Shown here: positions 36,402 through 45,452 of the stretch, piece by piece
Numbering within the stretch: position 1 is the first letter of the stretch
Layout of the letters: every line of letters starts with the position of its first letter
NCBI GenBank assembly: GCA_023391695.1
Contig: JAEWAK010000009.1
Span: 1 to 64,000 of the forward strand
DNA: 64,000 bases
From: Bacillota bacterium
GTDB lineage: Bacteria > Bacillota > Clostridia > Lachnospirales > Lachnospiraceae
Reading direction: 5' to 3'
Program-made: the position numbers and the translations under genes
The notes under the pieces: model-generated
Database searches by the model: none
Told to the model about the DNA's origin: nothing
The model's input: only the letters and a program-made list of their open reading frames with translations

Positions 36402-36467
36402 ATGGGCACTTGCGATGAGTATTCCTGCAATCAACTGTATGCCGATTGTAAAGCAGACCGATTATAA
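36402..36467 (+). CDS. Possible 21-aa Cys-containing peptide
   Basis: ATG 36402, with GAGGA 8 nt upstream, opens a 21-codon frame with three Cys (C4, C9, C16) before TAA. No family is recognised. It points toward the convergent EFR1 gene and ends just before the inverted repeat at 36469. Coding status is doubtful. Confidence 0.2.
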   Translation: MGTCDEYSCNQLYADCKADRL

Positions 36468-36468
36468 G

Positions 36469-36511
36469 AATATGAAGATATGCTACCGTCAGGGTAGCAT
36501 ATCTTCATATT
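36469..36511. terminator. 19-bp perfect inverted repeat at the 3' end of the EFR1 gene
   Basis: The arms 36469-36487 and 36493-36511 are exact complements around GTCAG. The right arm is made of the last codons of the EFR1 gene (KYEDML), so the gene's end is copied in inverted form. It should act as a strong transcript-end hairpin, though T-runs are weak on both sides. Confidence 0.6.
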
Positions 36512-37283
36512 TATTGTTTATATCAGAATAATAATACCTGCCCCTGTTTTCTGTGCCTTTTCCATATTGAATGGCTTGCACAGGGCAGCGGTGAATGCAG
36601 GCCAGACATTTAGTGCATTTATTTTCCCATTTCGGAATGCCTTTATGCAACTGGATATTTTTTGTTGGGCAAACTTGTTCACATAGATGGCAGGACATAC
36701 AGTTATTTTTGGCATAAAAAGATTTTGTGCCTAACCCAAATGTATTAAATAACGGGTTGATTATTTGTGTTCGGACAAAGGGGATGCTGCCTTCATTACA
36801 GTCAAATATCCCTTCGGTTTTTTGAGAGATATTATCATTTATATGTCCAAGGATTTGTCGGGCTTGTGCTAATTTTTTTGTTTCTGCTTCCTTTGAATCA
36901 ACATCATACTGAATAATATAGTTGTTGGGCATAAGGACGGAAAAACCGCTGTTTAATATAATATTTTGCTTACCTAAGCCAGAACTTAAGACTTTCATGG
37001 CATACCCGGCAGCATCAACACAGGTGCATACTGCAAATGTATATTGCTTATTATAATGAGTTATCCTGAGATTGCGTATGAATTGCATCACTATTTTCGG
37101 CGGTGCCCAGGCATAAATCGGAAAAACAAAGCCCAGCTTTTCATCTGGTTTTATAGAGTATAAAAACGGACCTTTCCCTTTTTTCATTTCATCTGCAACA
37201 GACAGTATTTGCTCACCTTGGAGCTTTGCTAAAGTTTTCGCAACCCACAAACTGTTTCCCGTTCCGGAAAAATAGAATATCAT
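36489..37283 (-). CDS. EFR1-family flavodoxin/ferredoxin protein
   Basis: Protein of 264 aa. The N-terminus is a flavodoxin-like fold with the FMN phosphate loop FSGTGNS. The C-terminus has two [4Fe-4S] motifs: CMSCHLCEQVCP and CTKCLACIHRCP. This is the EFR1 ('ferrodoxin') architecture, thought to move electrons between FMN and ferredoxin-type clusters in the cytoplasm. RBS AAAGGAGG precedes ATG 37283. It follows the ABC-2 exporter genes by 86 bp and may share their transcript. Its link to the exporter is unknown. Confidence 0.85.
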   Translation of the reverse strand: MIFYFSGTGNSLWVAKTLAKLQGEQILSVADEMKKGKGPFLYSIKPDEKLGFVFPIYAWAPPKIVMQFIRNLRITHYNKQYTFAVCTCVDAAGYAMKVLSSGLGKQNIILNSGFSVLMPNNYIIQYDVDSKEAETKKLAQARQILGHINDNISQKTEGIFDCNEGSIPFVRTQIINPLFNTFGLGTKSFYAKNNCMSCHLCEQVCPTKNIQLHKGIPKWENKCTKCLACIHRCPVQAIQYGKGTENRGRYYYSDINNKYEDMLP

Positions 37284-37369
37284 AATAGCCTCCTTTGCTT
37301 TTCAACGTCAATAGATCGAACAATGATCCACTTGAATAAGACAATGCCATAACTGAGGCTGTTTCCAAT

Positions 37370-38389
37370 CTATGCTGCCGCTCTCATCCGTTTCGTACGT
37401 ATACTGGCAATCACAAAGAAGAGGATCGCCAAACCTATAATACCTCCGATATACGGCAAAGCCGGAAAGATGCTGTTTTGACGCTGGATGATTTCAATGC
37501 TTTCCATAATCCATCGCTGGGGGAATATAGTTCCCACACTTTGCATCCATACGGGCATATTTTCATAAGGGAACAGCGCGCCCGAGAACAATGCCATCGG
37601 GAAAAAGATAAATGTAGATACGCTCCATAACGCACCTTCCTGTTTCAGTATGGTCGATAAGAAAGTGAAAACACCCAAAGAAAATAAATTTGTAATAAGA
37701 ATCATAAGCAAGAAGTAAACGCTATGCTGCATACCAAAGTCAAACCGGAAAATGACGCAGAACAGGTAATAAATCAGCGCAGTAGCAGCCATAACGCCAA
37801 AATGGACAGCCGCACGGCCAGCAAGATAAGCGGATGATTTGATACCGCTCATAAATATCCTGCCCTTCATGCCCTTATTGCGATCCAATATAAGCAGTGT
37901 GGCCAATGAGCTTCCCGCCGTTATAAATTTGAACAGCATAAGCCCCAGGGAATATATCATTGTTAATCCCTTTTTTGGTACTTCATTAACCTGTGCAATC
38001 ATGCCGCTTTCATCATCTGCAAGGGAAGCGTTGATGATTGTTGTTACTGCCTGCTCGACCTCGGAGCCGCTGGACAGACGAATGAGCTCTGCGTTCCCTG
38101 CATCTTGGAGAATCACCCCCAACTCAATATTACCCGCCAATATTTTCTTGGCAAGTTCGTCCTCCCTGACATTGATCAGCTCCAAACCTTCGGTTTTTCC
38201 AATATTACCTTTAATAATCGCTCCTGTGCCATCTTTTGATAAATCTACAACAGCAATTTTATGGCTGGTAGAATAGGCCAATGTAAAGGTTAAAAGCAAC
38301 AGCATGATAATCGGCCATACTGTGATTGAAGAAATAAATCCCTTCGTATTTTTTAAAATTAACCATGAATTTTTTATAATCGCCCTCAT
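37370..38389 (-). CDS. ABC-2 type transporter permease
   Basis: Permease of 339 aa: one N-terminal TM (about 18-40), an extracytoplasmic region (to about 150), then five or six TMs, the YhgE/ABC2_membrane_3 layout. It lies 35 bp after a paralogous permease gene and its ATPase. The three form a drug- or peptide-exporter-like module; substrate unknown. Confidence 0.83.
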   Translation of the reverse strand: MRAIIKNSWLILKNTKGFISSITVWPIIMLLLLTFTLAYSTSHKIAVVDLSKDGTGAIIKGNIGKTEGLELINVREDELAKKILAGNIELGVILQDAGNAELIRLSSGSEVEQAVTTIINASLADDESGMIAQVNEVPKKGLTMIYSLGLMLFKFITAGSSLATLLILDRNKGMKGRIFMSGIKSSAYLAGRAAVHFGVMAATALIYYLFCVIFRFDFGMQHSVYFLLMILITNLFSLGVFTFLSTILKQEGALWSVSTFIFFPMALFSGALFPYENMPVWMQSVGTIFPQRWIMESIEIIQRQNSIFPALPYIGGIIGLAILFFVIASIRTKRMRAAA

Positions 38390-38424
38390 TCTGATATCAT
38401 CCTTTCTTCGGGTTTATTGTACCA

Positions 38425-39507
38425 TTACGAAATCGTTAATTTCACTTTTCTGATTTGCAATTTATAAATCAGCAGGAACAATAAAGTCAATCCTAGCGAC
38501 ACACCAATACTCGCATAGGTAGTTGAATTCATGATATTAACATATAAATTTGTAAGTGAGCGGCCAGTCCAATATAGAGGGCTGATTTTAATAATTTGAT
38601 TTAGGATATTGGCATTTTCCAACAGATAAATAGGCGATAAAGCCCCGCCTACATATCCAGACAGCATGACTGTCATGAGGACCGTATTATCCGCAATCGC
38701 TTTGTTTCCGCTGATCATTCCGATAACAACGCCAAAAATCGAACTCATAACTGCCAGGCACAAAAGCACAAGGAACATGATCGGCGCCTGCGAACCCCAG
38801 CTTATGCCCAATACCAAGGTGGAGAAGGTCCAGACTGTGGCTATTTGTAATATGCCAATTAAAACGCCTAAGACCACTTTGCTAAGCAGCAGCGCGTTAA
38901 GGCCGGCCTTTGAAATCTTGATTCGCTCAATGGTTCCATAAACCCGTTCATCGTTTACGCTGTGACCGGTCATTAATGCAATAAACAAAATGACAAAAGC
39001 AAGATATGTGAAGGTAGCATAGGATGCAGAATCCACCGGAGTCGTTTCAAGTGTTGTTACACGGACAGAATCATTTAATGCAGTGATATCTTTTCCAATG
39101 ACTTGCTCAAACAGGCTATGAACAATTTTCCCGCCCTCTGTTTCGTTGTAAGGGGAGCGATAATAGCTTATGTTGTCGTCGAATATTTTCATAATCCCAA
39201 AAGCCTTGCTGCTGTTTACGTCTTTTACCCCTTGTTCAAAATTCGATACTTCCTCCATAACAACGCGTGTGGACTGAAGCAGCAGTGCTTCAAACTGATT
39301 TACTTTTTCTGCATTGAAGTCTGTTTTTTCTTCATAGAAGTAATACACTTTTCCATCATCAAATGTGCGGAAATCCGTACTCATATACCCGTCAAGCGCT
39401 GAGCTCATTAACAGAATCAATAAAATGGGCAGCGCAAAAACGAAAATCCAGTTGCCCGCACTTCGAAAATAGCTCTTTATTTCTTTTCTAAGTATGATAC
39501 CAAACAT
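38425..39507 (-). CDS. ABC-2 type transporter permease
   Basis: Permease of 360 aa with the same layout as its neighbour (TM at about 18-38, outer domain, C-terminal TM block with NDERVYGTIERIKIS in the coupling loop). AAGGAGG precedes ATG 39507. It pairs with 37370-38389 as a heterodimer served by the ATPase at 39522-40481. Confidence 0.83.
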   Translation of the reverse strand: MFGIILRKEIKSYFRSAGNWIFVFALPILLILLMSSALDGYMSTDFRTFDDGKVYYFYEEKTDFNAEKVNQFEALLLQSTRVVMEEVSNFEQGVKDVNSSKAFGIMKIFDDNISYYRSPYNETEGGKIVHSLFEQVIGKDITALNDSVRVTTLETTPVDSASYATFTYLAFVILFIALMTGHSVNDERVYGTIERIKISKAGLNALLLSKVVLGVLIGILQIATVWTFSTLVLGISWGSQAPIMFLVLLCLAVMSSIFGVVIGMISGNKAIADNTVLMTVMLSGYVGGALSPIYLLENANILNQIIKISPLYWTGRSLTNLYVNIMNSTTYASIGVSLGLTLLFLLIYKLQIRKVKLTIS

Positions 39508-39521
39508 GATGGGAAACCTCC

Positions 39522-40481
39522 TTATTGATCCCTTAATTCTTTTCCTGTCAGCTCGAGGAAGATTTCTTCAAGGCTTGGTTCGCTGTGCGCAATATTTTTG
39601 ACCGCTAATCCCGCCTGTGTTGCCGCCATGATGATTGAGCCTATCGCATCGGATTCCGCACACCGGATCAGGCAGGATTTTTGATTGATACCTTGTTCTT
39701 TGTCCTCGTGCTCCTGCACTTGGGATACCTGCTTCAGAACCTCTACGGCTTTTAAAAACCCGTCCCAGTTTCCTTTTGCCGCATCCACACTTACCAAATA
39801 TATAATGCCTTGCCCCATCATTCCCATGATTTCTTCCTTTGTCCCATTGGCGATGATATTTCCTTTATCCATGACCGTGATCGTATTGCAGATTGCTTCG
39901 ACTTCTTCCATGTAGTGGGTCGTATAAATGACGGTTACGCCCTGTTCATTCAACTGCTTGACATTTTCCAGAATACGATTACGCGACTGCGGATCAATCC
40001 CGACGGTAGGCTCATCCATAATAATCAGTTTCGGGGAATGGGTAATTGCACAGGCCAGATTCAAGCGCCGTTTCATGCCACCTGAAAATTCAGAAGATTT
40101 TTTGTCCTTTACATCGGTCAATCCGACAAAATCCAACGACTGCTGCACTTTCTTTTCCAGCTCATTTCCTTTCAAGCCATAAAGAGAAGCAAAAAATTTA
40201 ATATTGTCATAAGCACTTAATTCAGGATATATAGCCAATTCCTGCGGGACATAGCCGATATTCTCACTCCACTTTTTGATAGAGGAGTTTCCTTCATATA
40301 TGATACTGCCGCTGTCGGCGTTATTCAAACCGACAATACAGCTGATCAGCGTGCTCTTACCAGCGCCGTTCGGCCCTAAAATACCGTGAACATCTCCTTT
40401 TTCAATGGATAAGCCTAATGAGTTTACAGCGATTAAATCTTTGTAGCTTTTTACCAGATTTTTGATTTCAATGATTTTCAT
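39522..40481 (-). CDS. ABC-2 exporter ATP-binding protein
   Basis: ATPase of 319 aa: Walker A GPNGAGKST, signature FSGGMKRR, Walker B LIIMDEPTVGID, H-loop YTTH, then a DrrA-like C-terminal extension of about 100 residues. No clear RBS is seen before ATG 40481. It is the first gene of the ABC-2/EFR1 unit; promoter and shared palindrome lie at 40575-40626, and a TetR gene is divergent at 40820. Confidence 0.88.
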   Translation of the reverse strand: MKIIEIKNLVKSYKDLIAVNSLGLSIEKGDVHGILGPNGAGKSTLISCIVGLNNADSGSIIYEGNSSIKKWSENIGYVPQELAIYPELSAYDNIKFFASLYGLKGNELEKKVQQSLDFVGLTDVKDKKSSEFSGGMKRRLNLACAITHSPKLIIMDEPTVGIDPQSRNRILENVKQLNEQGVTVIYTTHYMEEVEAICNTITVMDKGNIIANGTKEEIMGMMGQGIIYLVSVDAAKGNWDGFLKAVEVLKQVSQVQEHEDKEQGINQKSCLIRCAESDAIGSIIMAATQAGLAVKNIAHSEPSLEEIFLELTGKELRDQ

Positions 40482-40574
40482 TGTTGTGTCGCAAAACCAC
40501 TTTTGTTTTGCTGGCCTCCCTCAGATATTCTATAAACATACTAAACAATATAAAATGGTATGTTTATTATTTTT

Positions 40575-40626
40575 ATAATACCTCTCCCGGGGTTAAAAGT
40601 CAAGAATAAGTTAGGAATTGCTAACT
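40575..40626 (-). promoter_or_regulatory. ABC-2 operon promoter with shared palindrome, site 3
   Basis: The -35 is TTGACT (40603-40598) and the -10 is TATTAT (40580-40575) with a 17-bp spacer. The palindrome AGTTAGGAATTGCTAACT (40609-40626) lies just upstream of the -35; its arms extend to 9 bp (ATAAGTTAG / CTAACTTAT). This position would suit an activator or an upstream repressor. Confidence 0.68.
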
Positions 40627-40819
40627 TATAATTTCTCATGGTCCCTAAGAGTAAATTGGATTATCTAACTTGCTATCCACATCAATGTGTGTTATTGTTT
40701 AAAACAGTATTAAAAGTATGATTTGGTATGTAATTCTTCTTGGTAAATCAGTAGTAAGCATATCGCTTGGGAAGGAGGCATTATAGCAGTGTGAAATAAC
40801 ATACTGTCTATAAGAAGCT
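40627..40819. other. Divergent spacer between exporter operon and TetR gene
   Basis: It contains a half-site ATCTAACTTG near 40662. The TetR gene's own -10/-35 are not clear. GGAAGGAGG at 40769 lies too far from ATG 40820 to serve as its RBS. Confidence 0.35.
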
Positions 40820-41398
40820 ATGCCGGCAATATTTAATGAAAAAAATAAGAGCGTTTACGAACAGCGTCTTTTAGAAACGGGATTGGATATTATGAGGCAG
40901 AACGGCCTTAAGGGGTTAAGAGTAGATTCCATTACCCGGAAAGCGGGTTTTGCCAAAAGCACCTTCTATACCTTTTTTTCTTCAAAGGAAGATTTTATAA
41001 ACAGGATAGCTGTATACGAACGAACAAAGACACAGGAAGCTTTGCAGCTGGCATTAGAGTCAAAGGGAAAAATGAATAAAGAAACTGCAAAAAAGTTTTT
41101 TGCGGTACAATTTTTAAGTGACGCTAATATTTACTCGTATTTAAGTGCGGAAGATTATGAGCATCTAAAAGCCCGATACCCGGAACTGTTGCAGATCAAC
41201 CCGGCATCTGACGAGGAAAATACGAAATGGCTGTTAAGCAAAATGGATACACCCCATGAGTGCGATTGGAAACTGTTTTCAAATTATATAAAAGCAATCG
41301 TAACTGTTACGATCAATGCGGAAAATCTGCATAAAGACAGGTACAAAGAGACCATAGAACTTATGATTGATGGTCTTGTCAATTATTTGTTTGGATAA
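40820..41398 (+). CDS. TetR-family regulator (ABC-2 operon)
   Basis: Regulator of 192 aa. The helix-turn-helix is clear (RLLETGLDIMRQNGLKGLRV, then FAKSTFYTFFSSKEDF). The C-terminal domain is not recognised. It is divergent from the ABC-2/EFR1 operon and the likely local regulator of that exporter. No good RBS lies at ATG 40820. Confidence 0.82.
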   Translation: MPAIFNEKNKSVYEQRLLETGLDIMRQNGLKGLRVDSITRKAGFAKSTFYTFFSSKEDFINRIAVYERTKTQEALQLALESKGKMNKETAKKFFAVQFLSDANIYSYLSAEDYEHLKARYPELLQINPASDEENTKWLLSKMDTPHECDWKLFSNYIKAIVTVTINAENLHKDRYKETIELMIDGLVNYLFG

Positions 41399-41452
41399 GT
41401 AATGCGACTATCCAAAAGTGCGCATACAAATCGCTAAGTCATGAAAATTCTC

Positions 41453-41507
41453 AACAAAGCGAACCCGTCAAAGCCGTATTTTCTATCTTTGACGGGTTCG
41501 CTTTGTT
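41453..41507 (+). terminator. 21-bp perfect inverted repeat after the TetR gene
   Basis: The arms 41453-41473 and 41487-41507 are exact complements (AACAAAGCGAACCCGTCAAA start) around 13 nt. No T-run follows, so it could be a transposon end as well as a transcript-end hairpin. Confidence 0.5.
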
Positions 41508-41841
41508 GCGCTCAACTCCTGACTTGGAAAGGTGAAGTCTAATGGACGGCCTCTTTCCCTTGCGGTCTAAAGGTTCAGGAATCGCTTGTTTTAACATATT
41601 TATCTTGCTGATCCAAAAAAATTGGGCGGCCCAAGGGGGGCTCCGTACTTGCCCGCGTACTTTCTCTACTCCGCTATGTCCAGCAGGCTTTTACGGACTC
41701 CTTCCAAAGTGCAAGGGCGCACAGCATGGACATGGCAGATAGACGCCCCGCGAGCGTGTAATTCATCATGAGGAACGCCTTTAGGTGACGAAAGGATGTT
41801 TCAATTCCCCATCTCATGTGTCCTCCTGAATAAATTGTTGA
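41508..41841. pseudogene. Decayed transposase remnant region
   Basis: On the minus strand from ATG 41817 the frame starts RWGIETSFRHLK, a motif of IS4-family DDE transposases (the region around the catalytic Glu). The similarity stops after about 14 residues; another frame continues with protein-like sequence (HVHAVRPCTLEGVRKSLLDI) to TAG near 41694. It is a fragment of an insertion sequence or a mosaic of two remnants. Confidence 0.4.
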
Positions 41842-43581
41842 TCAAACTGTTTTAACAGCCCATGTCATGCTTTCGTTTTGAAGCGAATATAACCGATGGT
41901 ATAGCCCTTCTTGCTGAATAAGCTGATTGTGTGTACCTGTCTCTGCCAGCTGCCCCTCCTGGAGCACGACGATTTTGTCGCAGGCTACGATGGACCGCAG
42001 TTTATGGGCAATAATCAACACCGTTTTGTTTTCAATCAGTTTCCCGATTGCTTCTTGAATTTTTGTCTCATTTTCCGGGTCGATGGAAGCAGTGCTTTCG
42101 TCCAGAAGAATAATGGGCGCATCTTTTAAAAACGCACGAGCAATGGATAACCGTTGCCGTTCGCCGCCAGAGAGTGTCTTGCCGTTCTCACCGATTATCG
42201 TGTCGTAGCCCTGCGGCAGTCGAGCAATAAACTCGTGACAGCGAGCCAGCTTTGCGGCAGCCAGAACCTCTTCTTTCGTTGCATCCTCCTTGCCAACCCT
42301 GATATTGTTAAAAATGGTGTCATTAAATAAAACAACATCCTGAAAAACGATGGAATAATTTTTCAGCAGTGTTTCCGGTGCAACATCGTTGACGTTTACA
42401 CCACCGACAGACACGCTTCCGCGCTGTACATCCCAAAATCGTGCGGCCAGTTTGCATAAGGTGCTTTTGCCGCAGCCCGAGGGTCCAACAAGCGCCGTAA
42501 TTTCACCCTGTTTGGCAGTAAAAGAAACATCGTGCAGCACGTCTTTCTGATTGTAACCAAAGCTGACATGATCAAAGGTAATATCGAATTGTGGAAGATT
42601 TACATTTTCGTTGCCGGCCTGTTCTGGATAGTCAAGCAGGTCACGAATCCTTTTGGCACTGACCAGCGAGTAAACAAGCTCGCCCAGCATCTCACAAGCC
42701 CTTGTCAGCGGCTCATAGACTCTGGCTGCAATCAGCAGGAAAAGAAGTAGGGTAAGCATACTGACCTCGCCCGATATAAGTAGTGCGGAGCCGGTAATAA
42801 TGACAAGTCCCAGGCCGATGCGCATCACATTATAGGAAACGGAAATCGATAGCCCTGCCAAAAGCTCATGCAGGACGAGCCCGGGAATGATTCGCTTGAT
42901 TTTTATGGCAAGCCCCTTTTGGTAGTCTCTCATTTTCCGGGAGGTACGAAGCACCTTAATATTCTCCAGATATTCCTGCAGGCCGTCGCTGATATTCAGC
43001 TTCTTTTGTTTGTTGCATTTATTTGCTCCTTCCGAAATTGCTTTGGACAAAGACATGGCGATTGCGGCGAGAGGCAGGCAAGCAGCAAGGCTGAGCGCCA
43101 AACGCCAATCATAAATAAGAAGAGCTGCAATGGTGATAAGGCCTGAAAGCAAGCCGCTGATAAGCTCCGTCATAACCGTAGCAAGGGTATTTGCCGTAAC
43201 CGCAACATCATCCATTATTACGGATGTCAAGTCACTTAAATCCCGTTTGCCAAGGTAGGAAAGGGGCAAGCGACGTATTTTGTCCGCCAGTTCCATACGC
43301 AGGCGCATGTCCTCCTTTCCGGAGGCAGAATACTTTTTACGATAGGTGATTTTGTATGTTATAAAAATAGTAACTAAAAGGACGAAGGCTGAACCCCCAT
43401 ATCCCCAAAGAGGAATGGCCCCTTTCGTATATCCGAAGTAGTGATTGAGCATCTCATTTGTCACAAAAGCTAATAAGATGACCGGCAACAAAGCCGCAAG
43501 ATTGAAAAGAGTCATAAATAAACTGGCTTTTAAAATAGACTTGTTTGCACCGGAACTTAGGCGGTAAATATTCTTAAACAA
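41842..43581 (-). CDS. YbtQ-like ABC half-transporter (TMD-NBD)
   Basis: 579 residues from TTG 43581, which has GGAGGG 7 nt upstream; it overlaps the end of the previous ABC gene. Six TM helices precede an NBD with Walker A GPSGCGKST, signature LSGGERQR, Walker B IILLDESTASIDPENE, H-loop IIAH. It is the partner of 43574-45361. The pair resembles the YbtPQ-like pair at 26542-30047. Confidence 0.85.
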   Translation of the reverse strand: MFKNIYRLSSGANKSILKASLFMTLFNLAALLPVILLAFVTNEMLNHYFGYTKGAIPLWGYGGSAFVLLVTIFITYKITYRKKYSASGKEDMRLRMELADKIRRLPLSYLGKRDLSDLTSVIMDDVAVTANTLATVMTELISGLLSGLITIAALLIYDWRLALSLAACLPLAAIAMSLSKAISEGANKCNKQKKLNISDGLQEYLENIKVLRTSRKMRDYQKGLAIKIKRIIPGLVLHELLAGLSISVSYNVMRIGLGLVIITGSALLISGEVSMLTLLLFLLIAARVYEPLTRACEMLGELVYSLVSAKRIRDLLDYPEQAGNENVNLPQFDITFDHVSFGYNQKDVLHDVSFTAKQGEITALVGPSGCGKSTLCKLAARFWDVQRGSVSVGGVNVNDVAPETLLKNYSIVFQDVVLFNDTIFNNIRVGKEDATKEEVLAAAKLARCHEFIARLPQGYDTIIGENGKTLSGGERQRLSIARAFLKDAPIILLDESTASIDPENETKIQEAIGKLIENKTVLIIAHKLRSIVACDKIVVLQEGQLAETGTHNQLIQQEGLYHRLYSLQNESMTWAVKTV

Positions 43582-45361
43582 TTTGCTTCCCTCCAATCTT
43601 CCAGGAAATGCTGCTTTGATATTCAGAAAACATATGGGCGAAGACGCCGCCTGCTCTCATTAACTCAGCATGGGTTCCCCGTTCTTTGATTTTTCCGTGT
43701 TCCAATACGCAAATCTGGTCGGCATGAATAACAGTAGATAATCGATGTGCAATCATCAAAACGGTTTTACCCCGAAGTAGCTCGTCCAGAGCCTTTTGAA
43801 TCAGATGCTCGTTCTCAGCATCGGCAAATGCCGTGGCTTCATCAAGAAGAACTACAGGTGCGTCTTTCAAAATTGCTCTTGCCAATGCGATGCGCTGCAT
43901 TTCGCCGCCGGAAAGATAAACGCCCTTTGTACCGATGATTGTGTCGACACCACAGGGTAACTTCTCCAGAATATCATCGCATTGTGCTAAATGGAGCGCA
44001 CGCAATATGTCCTCTCGTGAAGCATTCGGAGTGTAAAAAGCTACGTTGTCCAGAACAGACATCTTAAAAAGATTGGTATCCTGAAATACAATGCTGACTT
44101 TCTTCATCCATGCATCATAGTCCATATCCCGGACATCCACGGCACCAATTTTGACATAACCCTTCTGCGTATCCCAAAACCGGGCAATCAAATTGGCTAC
44201 TGTGCTTTTACCGCCGCCCGATTCACCCACCAGAGCGGTGATAGTTCCCTGTTTTATGGTGAGAGACACGTCATTAAGCGCCATTTCCGCTCCATCCTCA
44301 TAGGCAAAGGATACATGCTCCAGAGTGATATCGTAGTTTACCGGGATTTTCGGATTATCGGCCTGTGGCAGGGGTTTCTCGCTCATAATCCTGTCAATGG
44401 CATCCAAAGACGACTTTGCAACCATCAAGTTAGAGGAGCTTTTCATAATCCTGTTTAAAATAGTTACCACGGCGGGGATTAACATGGCAAAGAAAATAAA
44501 GCTTAAAATCATGCGCTCCGTATCACCGCCAAAATTAAAGAGAATAATTCCTCCTGGTATCAAAAAGAAAAATATTCCGTTGATTACCGCATTATATGCG
44601 CTGTCACTGTTTTCCATAGACAGCGCATATTTGATTACATAATCACTGTATTCTTTTACAGCCGCTTTATAGCGCCTGAAGGAATTTGCCGTTTGCCCAA
44701 AAGCTTTGACAACCGAGATTCCTCGAACATACTCCGTAGCGGCGTTACTGATATCTTCCGCAGATTTTTGATATTGCTTAGCCAAACCTTCACTTGCACC
44801 CTTAAGCATAGACGCAAGAATGCCAAAACCGATTAATATGGGGAGCAGGCAAATTAAAGACAGACGCCAATCATATGTAAACATAAACACAAGAAAAGCA
44901 ATGGGAAGCACCAATGACTGAACAAAATCAGGGATTTGATGTGCAATCAGCGTTTCCAAATTATCCGTGTTCTTCTCTATGATTTTCCGCTGTTTACCGC
45001 TGGGGGTGATGGAATGATAGCCCAGCGGAAGAGCACCGGTATGATTAATCAGCTTAATTCTAAGCCGTGCCACCGTGTTGTAGGCGGTGATATGGGAAAA
45101 CAGCAGCGCCATTCCATACAATCCAAAAGACATGGAAATCAAAAAAACAGCTTGCCAGCCCAGCTCCGTTAACCCGGCCTGATTCAGCTTTGAAAAGTCT
45201 CCCAGTGACTGTACGATTTCCTTTGCAACGTTATATACACAAACAAATGCACTTAAATTTACTACGGCGGCAATTCCCGCCATAATGGCCGAGAGAGCCA
45301 TTGTTATCTTGAATTTCCCCATATATCCGAACAAGCGGGGAAATATACTCTGTTCTTTCAT
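43574..45361 (-). CDS. YbtP-like ABC half-transporter (TMD-NBD)
   Basis: Protein of 595 aa: exporter-type TMD (about 1-320) and NBD with Walker A GESGGGKST, signature LSGGEMQR, Walker B VVLLDEATAFADAENE, H-loop MIAH. The D-loop region (FADAEN instead of SxDPEN) is typical of the YbtP/IrtA-like class. GAAAGGAAC precedes ATG 45361. The shared palindrome lies 30 bp upstream and the TetR gene (45449-46072) precedes it. Confidence 0.85.
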   Translation of the reverse strand: MKEQSIFPRLFGYMGKFKITMALSAIMAGIAAVVNLSAFVCVYNVAKEIVQSLGDFSKLNQAGLTELGWQAVFLISMSFGLYGMALLFSHITAYNTVARLRIKLINHTGALPLGYHSITPSGKQRKIIEKNTDNLETLIAHQIPDFVQSLVLPIAFLVFMFTYDWRLSLICLLPILIGFGILASMLKGASEGLAKQYQKSAEDISNAATEYVRGISVVKAFGQTANSFRRYKAAVKEYSDYVIKYALSMENSDSAYNAVINGIFFFLIPGGIILFNFGGDTERMILSFIFFAMLIPAVVTILNRIMKSSSNLMVAKSSLDAIDRIMSEKPLPQADNPKIPVNYDITLEHVSFAYEDGAEMALNDVSLTIKQGTITALVGESGGGKSTVANLIARFWDTQKGYVKIGAVDVRDMDYDAWMKKVSIVFQDTNLFKMSVLDNVAFYTPNASREDILRALHLAQCDDILEKLPCGVDTIIGTKGVYLSGGEMQRIALARAILKDAPVVLLDEATAFADAENEHLIQKALDELLRGKTVLMIAHRLSTVIHADQICVLEHGKIKERGTHAELMRAGGVFAHMFSEYQSSISWKIGGKQIV

Positions 45362-45391
45362 TACACCACGTTCCTTTCTGATTTTTGCTCA

Positions 45392-45409
45392 AGTTAGCTA
45401 TGTCTAACC
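45392..45409. promoter_or_regulatory. Shared 18-bp palindrome, site 4 (ABC pair)
   Basis: AGTTAGCTATGTCTAACC, one mismatch from AGTTAG-N6-CTAACT, lies between the TetR terminator and the ABC gene start. No strong -35/-10 is seen next to it. Confidence 0.55.
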
Positions 45410-45416
45410 GGGAGAC

Positions 45417-45452
45417 GGAAAAATAAATGCCACCATCGGCATTTATTTTTAA
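45417..45452 (-). terminator. Terminator of the TetR gene
   Basis: AAATAAATGCC and GGCATTTATTT pair exactly around 6 nt, and TTTTTCC follows on the minus strand. It overlaps the end of the TetR gene (stop at 45449). Confidence 0.75.

Noticed and set aside
25350..45409. Reading the shared palindrome as a standard Fur or IdeR/DtxR box
   Set aside because: The spacing (6-bp arms, 6-bp centre) does not match the Fur 7-1-7 or the IdeR GGTTAG-N-CTAACC pattern, so no regulator is named.
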